The notes: generated by a model not told the origin, from the sequence alone. Shown: positions 23,456 through 36,706, counted from the stretch's first letter. The stretch is 64,000 bases of DNA from Phytoseiulus persimilis (GCA_037576195.1 CM075103.1:6076001-6140000); one strand, 5' to 3'. Numbers and translations are program-made.

Positions 23456-26429
23456 AAATCCAGGGAGCCACTAATTGCCGAGACCCTTTCAACCAATGTA
23501 GACTGTCCGTAGGGGACTTGAGTAGGTGTCTCATGTGGAGCTCGAATCTCCAATCGTGGACCAATGTCTTCGATCGAAGGACATCGGCTGACGACGCGAA
23601 TCGGAGGGAACAGTGAGACGAAGGGAAAGTGGGTTTCGAAGAGTCCTATTCCGTTGTTTGCAATGGATGTCTGCAGCTACAATATGAGCCTCACCGAGCA
23701 GACGGACAAGAGCTCTGACAATCATCATTGCGTACCCGACGAGGTCATCGGTTGGCGGAAGGCATCTCTGGGCTCTGGAGACAAAAGACCGGCGATATGC
23801 ATACGAGTGGAAAAGTAAGTCCACAATTGGGAGAGGATGTCACAATCGCGGGTGGAGCAGACGGGTGGCAACTCTAATCTGCGTGGAAGGCGATGAGAAT
23901 GCTTCGTGTATCAGCCCGACCTGGGATATCCAAGCCGCTGATGGAAATTCGTTCACCACAATAATTAGGAGCTCTGCTGCTGCAGCCCTGTCTTCCAGGG
24001 CGCTAGAGCCAAACACTATCACGGCAGATTCATGTGTGACAATCCATGGCTATAACCTGGCAGATAGGTAATTATCCATTTTACAGCGTTCATCCCCCCA
24101 TAGAAGAAGATGGGCAAATGAGTTTCTGATGGAGGCATTTCTAAGCTACCAGGGTAAAAAGGCACCATTGTTCGAGCTGATCCTGCATTCGCCCTTGAAT
24201 CCATGAATTGAAAGAAGGTGACCGATAAATGATGCCCTCCCACCTGAGCTCTTTTCATTCTGGGATGAACAAATTAACGCATAAGATCCACACAGGAACG
24301 TCGGGACCTTGACTGAGCGAAGTGAGCCGGAGCTTCAATCAGGAGGTATTTTCGGAAGTTGCGCAGATTTTATTTTCACACGGAGATGACTTTAACCATT
24401 CAGTTCTATTGAGTTTACCTGGATTTCAGCCGTATTCGCCACTTAAGGAATCCTCAGCCCCCAAAGCAACTCTAGCTTCGAACGGCATCCTCGGAATATG
24501 AGCGTTGCCTATATTCTCTTGAAGCAGGGGCAGAAATTTTGTCAAAGTTGACCTCTCAAGAGAACGATCGGTGTTGGAACTCGCCCGCAGCTAGCAGCGC
24601 TCCTGGAACGCCGAGTCGAGCCACGGGAATCCTCTGACGAGCCACGGGAACCCTCACTGTTCCGACCTGATTCGTGGCGCGGGACGCATTTCCATCCTCT
24701 CGTCATGTAGGTCCCAATCATTTTTGGCCGTCGGGGACAGCTCGAGGTAGGAGGAAGATTCTTGAACTCAGCTCTCGGCTCTGTTAGCACGAAGCAAGAG
24801 TTCGAGGGCTCCGTTCTGCTCTTGAAAAATCTACATTCGAATGCCCCGGATCCGATACGAAAGCGAGAAGCAGCCCGAATCGTGGCCTGGAACTGTTCCG
24901 TTTGAATTCCGGGGCTGGACCTATTTTACTCTAAACCAGTGTAGAAGCTCCCCATCTGATGATGGAATCGAGGTGAGAACAGGCGGCCATTGTTGACTGC
25001 CCACTCCGGATTGAACCCGATCAAGTGCTCTATCTTTCTATCTGTCGGTTCGTTTCATCCCGTAGCGCTCTCGAGAGCTGAGAATGCGTTCTAACAATGA
25101 GCTTGGTGAATTGAATGCGCTGCTGGTGGAGGAGCCCCCGAGAACATGTTTCCGTGAATATTTGCGGATGGGGAAACGCGCCGCTAATCCCGTCGAAGAG
25201 ATGACGCTCAGTCGGAGAGAGCCGACGATTGTTTCGGAGTCCACTGAAATGAAGCGCTCAACCCAGTTCGGCCTCACCCAAGCCGGCGGTAATGCGCAGC
25301 CTAGAATAGATCCTCGACAGCGAGAAAAGAGACAACGATTTATCCCGTTTTTAGACGGTGCAAAGTACACTGCTGTGATTATAAACCGTCGGTGCAATGT
25401 TCATGGAAATTTACAAAACCATTCTGATGCACGTCTTGTTTTGTGTTCCATTCATCCCCCTCCAAAATCCAGCGTCCTCCAGAATGGACTCTAGAGTTTG
25501 ACCCTTCGTCGCCCAATTAACGCTGTCCGTGGCTCCGTTGCTGGAAGCGAGGCCTGCAATGTTTTTTCGTCGTCTGAAAATGTCCGAGGACAGCGGAAAA
25601 CCCACTGAGTACTCCTCTCACCGGTTACAGAGGTCAGAGAAAAATGACCTTAGATTTCTCAACAATCAACAGGGAAACGTAACCTACCGTAATCCTTTGG
25701 GTCGGAGGAGATCGCTGACGAAGAAAAACACGTTGTCCCGCATTCATGCTGACTAGAAAGGAAGTCGTGATAATATGGAACAAAGTTACAAGTCGACTAG
25801 TGCATTTGACCCTGGATGATTGGAACTATCTCGATGCCTGTTATTCAAGGAAAGAAAATACCCGACTCCTGTTCAGTCTGTTGGTTCGCTAGACATCGAA
25901 TACGTGCGAATGTATTTTTGACCCATCGCGGCTGCTACCAACCAAAGAGCAAGAAAAGTGCATGTGCAGCACGAATATCACTCATCACAAGTGGATGACT
26001 GTTATGCTTGGAGCCGCTACTTCAAGGTTGAAAGTTGAAAGGTTGTCGTCGATCTGATAGCAAGGCATTGGGAATCGCAATCTGATGTGAGCGTGACTGT
26101 GGGTCACTCTCATATACAGCGTTGACTTAGCGGGGATCCATCAGGATTACCTCGTTTCGACAGTGGCGATCTGAGGGGGAGCTTTCTCGGTGCGAGCGAG
26201 ATGCTCTACATATCTCTGCGCGAAGGTCTTTGTTCTATTAAGGGATGCTTCGGAAAGAAGCTCTCGGAGCTCTTTGCGCGAATACCTGAGTTACGACCTA
26301 CCCTTCGCGGGAAAACTTCAGAATCCGCACTCAGCGGAAGTCAGTAAGGAGCTCTCACTCGAGCCTCGAACTTGAGTCAATCGAATGGAGTGAGGTTCAT
26401 TTCTTGCGGTGAAGAAGAAGACTCCAGGG
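23456..26429. other. Unassigned region
   Basis: Minus-strand ORFs 23840-24022 and 24019-24258 are adjacent, and a 136-codon + ORF lies at 25084-25494. None shows a recognised domain or clean splice structure. Nothing else supportable. Confidence 0.5.
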
Positions 26430-28170
26430 TGTTGGTCCTGATGTGAGCGACGATCATGGTCGCCCTTATTCTTGCCATATCTCAGAAGCTGGTGAACATT
26501 TTTGGATCGGTCTCTTTTCGTTCGTTCGCACTCTAGGAGACGCTTCTTTTCTTTTTTTTCCCGAACTTCGGTGATTTGAAAGCATGTCGAAGTCGACGTT
26601 CCATTTTTTCACTCTCAACGTCAACAGGCTCGTGAATCGTCAATTCCAACGGTTACTCAGTCAGAAGAGACGGGAGACCAGAAAGTCGGTTCAAGTCCAG
26701 TTCTCGTTTGAAAACCCCTGGGTTCCGGTGGGAGGAGCTGTTGAGGTTTCCTAACCAATTCGAGAGGGAGAAGTCCTCACATTCCTGACGCTTTCTCAGC
26801 GGATTCTCGATTTACAGGATGGGTGCGATTCGTCCTCAATCACCCTCCCACATGCACCGGTTACAGCCCGTTTCCCCAAAACCGATTCCCCGAACCCGTT
26901 CCCCCAAAACCGTTTCCCCGAAACCGTTTCCCCGACTAGAAACCCTCTCCTGATTCTAAGACCCTCCGAGTCTATGAGGCTTCTATGTGAACCGCGGAGT
27001 CGAGACCAATTACACTGATAAATTGGGAAGAAGAATTCGAAGTCGGCCGACCATAGACACTAACCCTCGGCTCCAGGAATGATGGTGCTGGAGCTTGGCG
27101 AGTTACGTTTGGCGGTGAAGGGTTTATTATGATTCCGCACAACTTTGCTTGCCGATATGCTCGTTATATTATCACAAAAGGGTATGAGGATTCATATCAG
27201 GTCTCGACAAGTGACCCGAGGTCATACAAGAGTTTCCACGGACGCCACATTCTGAAGGTATTGTGACAGCGGAACTTGATTGGTCTCCAATTCCTCCGCG
27301 AAGTTCATGAGTTTCTGATTGATTCTCCATCATCGCAAATTCAAGGTGGCCCGCGGGCCGCACCAACGTGCCCGGCCCTGATGTAAGTTATTGTGATATT
27401 GAGCAAATCTGAAATTATTCATCCCGGATTGGGGGCTCGCGGGACACGTGACTGTATTCCTCTATGCAAATCCATCACATTGCGCAGGGGAATCCCTCAA
27501 CATGACTCGCTCCCCTTGGAGTCCGCTCACTCGGACTCCGCGGTCCACATAGAAGCCTCATAGACTCGGAGGGTCTCAGAATCAGGAGAGGGTTTCTAGT
27601 CGGGGAAACGGTTTCGGGTAAACGGTATCGGGGAAACGGTATCGGGGAAACGGGAGGACACTCATGCACCTATGAGCGCGGAACCAGCGTGAGCTCGAGA
27701 AGCCTTGTTATTGAGCGAAGTATCCGGGAACTCGTGAATTTCTCTCCAACATATCGACCCTGAACCGATCGAAAATTCTATAATAGCGAACGGCATCATG
27801 AAAGTATGACCAGTGGATCATCGATGCGTTCGGATGCGTTGGTATGATGAACGGTGAAGTGTATGCATATTCCATGGATGCATATCGGAGGGGGATGGGA
27901 GACGAATCGAACCCGTTTTGGAAATGGCAAATCCGTTGGGGATTCACGGTTAACGAGCCTGTCGAAATTGGGAGTCGAAAAAGAAGTGGAATATCGACTT
28001 CGACATGCTCTAAAATCACCGATTGCTGAACGAATTTTGAAAACAAAAACGGGAAAGATGTGTCTCCCAGAGAGCAATCGAACGAAGAAAAAAAAAACAG
28101 TTCTAAATATTCCCCAGCTTCTGAGATATGATCAGAATAAGGTCTACCATGATCGTCGCTCACTTTACAA
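26430..28170. repeat. Large nested palindrome / foldback element
   Basis: Inner arms 26926-27001 and 27534-27609 are inverted copies of each other (76 bp, two mismatches by eye). Outer arms about 26430-26655 and 27925-28170 are inverted copies too, with lower similarity (shared strings gagcgacgatcatggt and atatctcagaagctgg). Between them lie arrays of short units such as aaaccgtttccccg on the left and the complement on the right. The loop is about 530 bp. The whole 1.7 kb could fold on itself. ORFs inside (27854-28429 +) are by-products of the arms. It is probably a non-autonomous foldback transposon; no terminal duplication was found. Confidence 0.5.
27340..27511 (+). repeat. Dispersed repeat copy 1, inside the foldback loop
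   Basis: Shares gatgtaagttattgtgatat-like text, the gcgggccgc box and the end catgactcgct with 42405-42570 in the same orientation. Overall match by eye is about 70-75 percent with small indels. Family unknown. Confidence 0.5.
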
Positions 28171-29637
28171 CGAGTTGAGTTCATCCCGTGTCAAGAGTAT
28201 TTCCAGCAAAAAGAAGTCTAGCACATATCCAAGATGCTGTGAACGAAAACTTCTGCAAATAAGGCGTTCCCTACCGATGCGGTCTCGAGGACTATTTCTT
28301 CCGCGAACAAGCTCAATCAGCAACGTTCTCTGGAAGTCGGTGACCGATGCTCATCGGGGCTCTCTCGAAAGCATCACGAGCCTCAATGAGCGCAACCTCG
28401 AGACGCGGATCCAGGACCAACACGAATAACGACGCAAGATGCAGATACGACAACATGACTCTGACCGGCGTCTGGCTCCGCTACCACAGTAGCATCGATG
28501 CTGTTACAGGTGGTTGGTCACAGCGTAAACGGCGGATTGGATCCGGAGCTCCGACAACTTTGGAGGCCGTTGACTTCCGGCTTGCACGACGTGTTGTTTT
28601 GCGTGGATTGCTCATTGTTAGCAGACAGGACGAGTTAGTCGAGAAAACATCTGGGCCGGAGGCTCTACGTCAGTGTGAAACAGACCGAGTGTCAGTCCAA
28701 GTTCGATTCGTTATTCTGTTTCCTTTCGCCATCACCGATCTGCTCCGACTCGAGAGGGGAATGAAAAACACCCTCGACCGCCAGGATGTTTTCGTCGTTC
28801 TCAATCTGTTTTTTTCTCCCGTTCTTTAGCTAGTCTCCTTCGAATCTCTCGCACCGAATCTGGTATCAAGAACTCCTATCAGTGGCCGAATACAAGCTTG
28901 CGATTGCAGAGCTTGCTGTAGCTGTCAACGCACGACTACCAGCTGTCGTTGGTCCGGAGCGAGAACCACGCTCGATACGGTCTGGCGGAACAGCGGTCGC
29001 CCGCCATGAAGGAGTGGGCAAGCTATCTTAACAAGACGAGACGTGGCATCAGTCCAATTCCAGGGCACGTTATCTTTGATAGGAGCATTGAGTAACCGCC
29101 GCTCGCCGGTGTTCGTTTCAATGCCTAACTATAGGTCATGGAAAGAATTGTTGACCCCGAGACGATAAGGGGGAAGATTGCCATCGGAAGTAATCCCTTG
29201 ACCGGATTGAGCCGATGATTCGGAACCCGACGAGAACAGGTTGCCCCCGGGTTTCCAGCTTGGCTCCACGTCAATCGAAGCATTCATGTCGAGTCAACGT
29301 GCCGCCCTTCCGCTGTAAGACACCGCTGGCATGCATCCCCCCAGATTTGACGTTCTGTCAACCGGAGATCACGTTCTTGCGATGCATCCGTCGTATGCAT
29401 GCTCGGCTCCAAGTTTCTGGAAGGCCAAAACTACCCGTCTCCATCGATATCTCCATTGTTGGGGAACAGCGGCCTCGAAGCATGGAGCGCTCGCGGTCGT
29501 GAAAACGAGCGGTTCGTGTTTGGGGCTCTGACCCTTTCAGATGTAACGACACGGATGACAGCATGTTGCGAGACAGACGGTCAACCACTGGAGTTTCCGA
29601 CTGCACCATCATCAACAAAGAAGAATCTCCAGAAGCC
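28171..29637. other. Unassigned region
   Basis: Contains + ORFs at 28347-28829 and 29399-29776 without motifs. Nothing further supportable. Confidence 0.5.
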
Positions 29638-30238
29638 CTACAGCGCTCGCCAATTCATATGCTCTGAGTTTTGCCGAGCTCCCGGTACGGGAGGATTATC
29701 CTGTGAAAAAAGAACTCCTATGAATTTCAGCCGATGTGGAACCTGCAGCGTTGAACCTCAGATTTTTCTTTCGTGAGAGCCAGCCGGAGTTCCGACCGAG
29801 CGAGAATATGCTAATCTCTCCTTTCGGGCGGTGCACGTCAGCCAGGCCCCAGAGTCAAATTTTTGGACGCTGCAGTTTTTCGGAGCACAGGAGAAGGACA
29901 AAAAAAATTCTTGATTCGCGGTGGATCCTGTCGGAAACTGATAAACAGGCAACGTCCTCGGGAAATGAACCTACCTTCTCCTCCTCCTCAAATATTTCGA
30001 CGTGCCATCCTCCATTCCATTTGACGTCGATTGATGAAGTTTCGCTGGAAAGTTTGAGGAATGAGTCCGCTTTGTGTGAAATCTCTCGAAACCAGGAGCT
30101 CAAGTCCTCATGCTCGCAAACACAGAGGGGAGACCATCCCCCCGTTGATCTAATTTTTTCCTCAGCCAGCATCTCTGTGCAGCCGACAACCACATCAGGA
30201 ATCCTGAGCTTCAAGCCGTCTGCTTTTGCGTCACTTTT
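29638..30238 (-). CDS. Two 3'-terminal exons of an unidentified gene
   Basis: Exon 30238-29975 (264 nt, 88 codons) begins after a tract ending tttgtttcag and ends at a GTAGGT donor. It joins in phase to 29700-29638, which follows ttttttcacag and ends in TAG. The product reads LKLRIPDVVVGCTEMLAEEK, then GGWSPLCVCEHEDLSSWFRE, WNGGWHVEIFEEEEK and DNPPVPGARQNSEHMNWRAL. Good splice signals, long open phase-0 exon and protein-like composition make it believable. I do not recognise the family and could not place the 5' exon(s); sequence up to about 30560 on the minus strand is open in another frame. Confidence 0.5.
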
Positions 30239-31248
30239 CTGAAACAAAACGGAAAAACAGATGAAATCGCTCCGCTCAGCCAGATGCACCCTTCATTCGG
30301 AACAAAATGGTTCGGTTCCCGAGGCTCGGTTGACGCTCGAGCCGGCTCGACGCGCTCCGTTTTCCGACAGTTCTCCCAGCACCCCCCCCTCTCAGTCCTC
30401 GACGACTCGCGCCAGAGAAAGCAGGTCTCTGATTGCACCTGGATCGATACCGTAACCTGCCGCGGGTGTCTCTCGGAATTTGGGTTGTTCTAACACCCGG
30501 CAATCCTCTCAGTTTAATGTCTCGCGGGATTCCGGAGAAATGAAACTCGCCCCGTGAAGTCAAGAGAGCTCCGGTGGGGAGAGAGGCTCCGCCGGCAATG
30601 GTTTCGGTTCCCCGTGCTTTTTATTCGAATCGAGAATTAGGAGTCTTCCGCTCGCTGCGTTCGTCGCACGACGGAAGTCACCACCATGAGAGCTATTCCT
30701 CACGGAAAACAAAAGATCGAACAAAATCTTCTGGAACTCCAAGGTTAGGGAGATGTTTGTTTACTCGTTATCAAACGTTCGTATTTTGAACGAGACAAAC
30801 GTGCACGGACCGAACTTCCAAACGAGAACTTGGTTGGCTTCCATATTTGCAAAAGCGCCCGAAACAGCAGTTTCCTCTAACTAGGGAGGAAACGAAATCT
30901 GAGGTACACATAATTCATGTGGGAGAAATGATTAGAGATCATTGAATGATTCTTAGATTCGAGTCCAAAGAAGTCCTCCTTTTCACAAGAACTCCCTCTC
31001 TCGAACTCTCTGGCGAACACTCTTTCTCAGGAGCCGACTCTTAAAGGCTCGAGGCGGCTTACAGCTGTGATCCCCATCCAAACTCGAAAATTCTGGCGAA
31101 TCGAGCTACGGAAACCGCAAGTTCTGACTGTAGTTACGGGAAGGAACCGGTGGCGCTCACTCTGTGTCAAAAACGCGTGTGAATTCAGCCCATAACACCG
31201 GGGAAATCCGTGAGATTTGTTTCTGTTTTGTGACGCCCTGCAGCAACC

Positions 31249-34200
31249 ATGGAGCAACGGCCCTGTCAAATCAAAACTCAATTGCGGCCGCTTGGACGGC
31301 CCGCGATGTCAACTCTTTCGAGACCCTTCAAATACACTCGAAGGGCATCATTGCTCGCTCATAAGTAAGTTGGGAGTTAAGAGAGGCGGGTTTGGGGCCA
31401 ACGTGACGCTCACGTCATCAAACTAAGATTGCGTTGCGAACCGGGAAGAAAAATAGAATTTGATGCTTCCAGATACGTCATCAGAAGCCTCATCCTAAGC
31501 ATATTCGCCGTGAATCTTGGATTGTACGTTATGCACGTGGTGAGCCATGAAGTGATTTGCACGATCGTCTTCATATTCTATCAGAGCTACTTCAGGTGAG
31601 CTTGAAATACTTCAGAAATCATGGGAAATCCTGCGGATATGTCGCCTCGTCAAGCCTGTCTTCCGACAGTTTCTTTGCTCGGAGTCGGAATATGCGTTTC
31701 CGTTGTCGTTCAGCGAAAATTCGAGTCGTGACTGTCTTTTTTTTTTCTGACGCAGACCGGAAGATGGGCTGCAGGACAATGATCAGAAAGAGTTGAACTC
31801 GAAACTTCCCGACGGCTCTGAGCGCAAGCGCAAAATCACCCGGGTCTTGGGAGTGGACTTCGCGCCAGCGGACACACCCATGCGAAGGAGGGTTCAAACC
31901 TTCTGCGTTGCATTGTGCAGTTTCAGTTTCCTGTTCGCCGGCGGCTTCTTCAGTGCGCTGTCCGTGTATTTGCTGTTCACAAGGCTCTACTGGCTTCCTC
32001 TACTCTACGCAGTGTGGTGAGTAGATTCCCCCAGTCACTGTCGTCGACGGACGCTCTGATGATTCGCCCGAATTCAGCTATCGCAGTTCAGTCTCGAGAT
32101 ATCGCTCGAAAAGTTCGCGCGATGCGTCCCAATAGCGTTACCGACGGCACTGGCGATCGAAAACAGAGACCGCGTTCTTTTCGAGCGCGTCGGCCGCAAA
32201 GCCATACGTCCAAAGTTCTCGTCATCGATTCCGTCATCCATGAGTGTCATGTAATTCGAGCCCTAGAGTACCAGGAGGGTAGCTTGGGTGTCCGTCCAAA
32301 AGGAGTTTCCCTAATTAGAGGTTGGGGACGCTGCTCGACCGGCCCATAGAGTGGCGGGCGAGACGGCGTTGATGACAGAGCGCGTGGTAGCGAATGCACA
32401 CTTGGAGTTTCGCCAAGAGGATTCGGAGTTATATCTTACTCACAATTCCTCGGGATGGGCTCGATAATCGCTCGTGAAGATTCCGAGCCAGCCGCCGCTT
32501 GTGGCTCCAGCAGCGTGCACGAGTGAGCAAGCGAGGAGAAACCGGGGTGAAGTATTCAAAGTTCAACATCAAAGCGGACTTAGGAATCGCCCCAAACGAG
32601 TTCCATCGTAGAGCATTGGTGCTTGCCCGCGTCGTATCAACAAGCCCTTGGAAAACGCTGATACATATCTCGTAAGGATACTCTGGATGTGGCCGTGATA
32701 TTCGAGAGTGAATGACATCAAACTCCGTAAAAACTTGGAGCGTTTATTCTGAATGCCACACTGAGCGAGTAATCAGCCCCAAGCTAGATAACGAGTGAAC
32801 GGGTCTTTCACCTTTGGTTACTATAATCTTCTGTAACATCTCTGAAACGATGTATCCTTGACAAAGAGTGTGAGATTGTCGAGGCGACCGGCCTGCTATC
32901 ATGGCGACCCATTTAGTGTGCCGTTGGAATGGTTTCTGGAATTGGACTCTCTGTGGAATTGAACTCACCGCGGATAGTGTCGCGATGCGCATGCTTGATA
33001 GACCCGGACAGAAACGACCTGGAATGAAAATTTTGCTGGAACGGTGTTCATACTTCCAGGTACATCTACGATCACGGTACGCATGAACGTGGTGGCCGTC
33101 GCATCCACTGGTACCGCCGGTGGAAGCTGTGGACCAAAGTCGCGGAGTACTTCCCCATAGATCTGGTCAGAACGGCTGAGCTGCCCGCCGACAGGTGATA
33201 CTCCTCGCCCGTAGGGCTATACCCAAGTTTCCATGCCTGCTCATTTCATGAGCGAAGCGAGTTCTCCTCGTTTAGAGTCGAGCCTGCCGGATCAGACGAG
33301 AGAAGTAAATTCGGGCGTTTCAGGAACTATATTTTCGGATATCACCCGCACGGGATTATGGCCTCAGGGTCGTTCATAAATTTCGGCACCGAAGCAACCG
33401 GGTTCTCTAAACTCTTCCCAGGTGCGTCTATCCAGCTGCTCGATCGCATCTCGTTTCCCCGATCGCTACGAATAGAGAGGAACTTGAGCCTTTCGATCTC
33501 GGAACCCAAACTTATCCCTCACTGTTCATTGCAGGGATCGTACCTCACTTGATGACTCTGTCAATGAACTTCCGATTCCCCTTCCACCGCGACCTCATTC
33601 TAGGTCTGGGAGTCGTCTCTGTCACCAGGAAGAGCTTGAACTGGATTCTGAACCGGAAGGTTAGCAGGCTCATTTACAACAATATCCGTCGTTAAGGCCT
33701 TGGGAGATTGGGAGGGTTCCATCAGCGTTTCAAGATCGAGGCATTCGTAGCACTGAATTCATTGTTGCTGATCACATGTGGATAGCGGAGGAGTGACAAA
33801 ACTTTTCGATTTCCATCAGGGACTTGGTAACGCGGCGGTGATCGTGGTCGGTGGAGCTCAGGAGGCGCTCGACGCTCATCGCAACGCCGACGTTGCGCTG
33901 ACTCTAACATCTCGCAAGGGATTCATCCGATCGGCACTTCAGAACGGGTAATTTATTCTCGTAGACTATTTCATGAACGGAGTCCTCAAGTTCATGCATC
34001 ATTCATCGAATCATCAATTCCCCCCCGCCCCATCAGATGCTAAGTGCATCACGCACGTTCACCCGACCTTCGCTGACGAGTGACCCCGAACTTTAGACAC
34101 ATTCCAAATGCGGACCCCTCATTCAGACCTTCATTTGTATTCGATTCGCAGGGCGGACCTCGTCCCAGTGTTCTCTTTCGGGGAAAACGACGTCTTCCAA

Positions 34201-34614
34201 CAGGCCGCGAACCCACCCGGGTCCAGGCTCAGGGAGTTCCAGGAGAGGATGAAAAAATCAATCGGATTCAGCACGCCGCTGTTCCACGGAAGAGGGCTCC
34301 TCCAATACACCTGGGGCTACGTGCCCTATAGAACTCGTCTCACGACAGTTGGTGAGTTTGCTCTGCGATATCGGCGCTAATATCTGACCTCGCTGCGTGC
34401 GCATCGGCACGGAATGAAGAGGTAAACAAACGGATTATGCTCATGACTCTTTGTGCTTCCAGTGGGTGCTCCGATCCGAGTGGAGAGGGTGGAGGAGCCC
34501 ACCGCAGAACAAATCGACGCTCTACACGCGCAGTACGTACACGCCCTGAAACAGCTGTTCGAATCACACAAGCACAAGGTTGGGTGCTCTGAACAAACCC
34601 TGACGATATATTGA
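31249..34614 (+). CDS. DGAT2: Diacylglycerol O-acyltransferase 2, nine exons
   Basis: ER and lipid-droplet enzyme that acylates diacylglycerol to triacylglycerol. Exons 31249-31364, 31473-31595, 31756-32016, 33060-33194, 33324-33421, 33535-33659, 33820-33947, 34152-34351 and 34463-34614 sum to 1338 nt, 445 residues; every junction is GT-AG and in phase. Family motifs: YFP (about 196-198), HPHG at 219-222 within [12 protein letters not shown], and [20 protein letters not shown] spanning exons 7-8. [16 protein letters not shown] also fits. The end is [13 protein letters not shown] then TGA at 34612-34614. The N-terminal ~85 residues (first two exons) contain an extra hydrophobic stretch ([20 protein letters not shown] and following) before the usual hydrophobic hairpin in exon 3. 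The human protein is 388 residues. MOGAT-type activity cannot be excluded from sequence alone. Confidence 0.5.
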
Positions 34615-35769
34615 GTTGAGTTCAGAGACACAACATCGATTTACGTCGATGCAGCGTCCCGTGGTGGATTATTTATTATCGGAAACTGTAGAAGAACGCC
34701 GTGCTGATCTTTCCCTCAAGCGTCACAATGAATGTGTTTGGTCCGAACCGGGAGACTTGAAGGTCCAAAATATGGCACTCAGGTTGCCCGCCCCTCGCTC
34801 GACGTCATACAAGGTACCCGAGAGCAGTTGCGGTCCACAAACAATCCCATCATTCGGAGCTCGGCATTTTTACGATAATTGTCAGCACTTGAACGGTTTG
34901 GCAACGATTTCCTGGCTGCCGGAGTGATGGAAGCTTGTGTTCCCGGATGCTGTAGGTCTCCGGGTTTTCTGGATGACATCGGATCGAGAGCATCTTCATC
35001 ATATTTTAAAAAGTATTGCCAGTTTTAAAACAATGGTTTTTAGGAGAGTATTGGGCTCGCATTGAAAATGTTTACGGCACAAACTCATACTCCAACCGAC
35101 AGTTTGACGCAGCACGGGCGATTCCTCTAATGTGATGCATATGTGATTTAGGTACAGGAAGCAGTAGCGAGCTTCCCTAAAGATACCGTCGTCGCGAATT
35201 TCGAACATTACGAGAAATTTCAAGTCTCCGGAAAGAATTTGACGAATGGCAGAATCATTCGACGAATGCATTTTTTCGAATCAAAGAACATTGGGAAAAA
35301 ACGAGATTCGAGTCTGTACCGCGTGTGTAGAGCATGTCTCGACGATTTTCAGCCATAGGGAACGAAAATTCGGTTTTAGAATGTGAATAGTACCTAGACG
35401 TATTCTCACGAACATTCACTGTGAATAAAGAACTTTGTACATATCATAACGACATCGAATCATCCACGGCGATCCGGTTCTCCCCGAATCGGGCTGGAAC
35501 AAACCAACGAGTCGAGATCCCACGATTGAAACGTTCAGGGCAAGTCAGGATTGCGCTTCAAGAGCTTGAGAAATTCGGTGTAAGATGTTCCCAATCGTTA
35601 ACGATCTCATCAATCGCGCTCAAACTCTCCAGATCGCATCCGTCGCGCTTCTCGCGGACGACACGGCTCTGATCCTGGAGGCGAAGTCGACAGGACACCT
35701 GCCTGACTTGGGTTCGAAATGCATCTCGTAGGTACTGTGGTGGATGACACAAACCGTTAGGGTCCGACA
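34615..35769. other. DGAT2 3' flank, nothing recognised
   Basis: Only short, motif-free ORFs. The first AATAAA on the + strand noticed after DGAT2 is at 35424, about 810 bp past its stop, rather far for its poly(A) signal. Confidence 0.5.
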
Positions 35770-36706
35770 AGCCGAAAATTCGAACCCGAAACGCATGAAG
35801 CCGAAAAATCGAGCCCGAAAAGCATCAAGCCGGAAGCCTCCTCTCCCAACGGCGGAGTGTTCGGGACTAGTTTGGCGGGATGGGATTTCTGTATCGTTTC
35901 GTCGATCTGTACCTTTGTGAGACTCATTCGGAACGACTGGGAGACGTTCTCGGATGAAATGATGACAACGGCTCAGTATTACTCCAGAGCACGGCGAAAC
36001 GATGAAAGAACCTTTTTCCCGATTCGCTCTCTAATATAGAACATTTCGCACGAGCGCTTTTCATCAGCGTATCCATTTACGGGAATGAGTCATTCGTCTA
36101 GGCACGCAAAGCGCCCCTGCGCGCTCATCCTGGGTTTGAGTGTTGTCCTGGGTCAGGGGCGCCTCCATCTCATCATCGTCAAATCATTGACGCCATAGGA
36201 ACTGATCGTCCGTTTAATAGGAACGTATGACTCGTCTGCCGGCGTGCGGGCGATCTTTGTAGATGCTCTAGGGACTGATCGTACTACTGCGAGTGGAGCT
36301 GACAAACGCGGATTCCGGTTCAGTCGAGTTCATCTGAGCCTTCAACAGGCAGCGGATGTACTGTGACTGCAGAAGAGGGTTTCCATGCCGGTTTTCCCTT
36401 TTCGGTGGGAAATATCAAGGTGTTGTAACAGCGTATTCTGCGAATAGTACTCGAGCTGGAGGTGAAGATTCCTCTTCAGCTCTAGCGAGTTGACCTCGAA
36501 AACTCGTAGATGGACCGTAGATGCGGAACAGCAGGGACGTAAACGAGGCAGAAGAAGTAGGTAGACTGAGCATAACTAAGGTGCAATTCCTCCCCGCTAA
36601 ACCAGTATCGACCGCTCCGCTGTTGGGAGAGGAGGTTTTCGGCTTCACGCTCTTCAACTTCATGCCTTTCGCCTTCATGCTTTTCGGGCTCGATTTTTCG
36701 GCATCC
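35770..36706. repeat. Inverted repeat with ~110-bp arms
   Basis: Left arm about 35770-35880 and right arm about 36594-36706 are inverted copies; both carry gccgaaaaatcgagcccgaa and cctcctctcccaac in matching order (reverse-complemented). The right arm has an additional degenerate unit (catgaaggcgaaaggcatga type). Spacer about 710 bp without a recognised ORF. A foldback or MITE-like element is the likely origin. Confidence 0.5.

Noticed and set aside
24990..25040. tRNA T-arm-like string (gggttcaatccgg, minus strand)
   Set aside because: No matching cloverleaf; judged chance.
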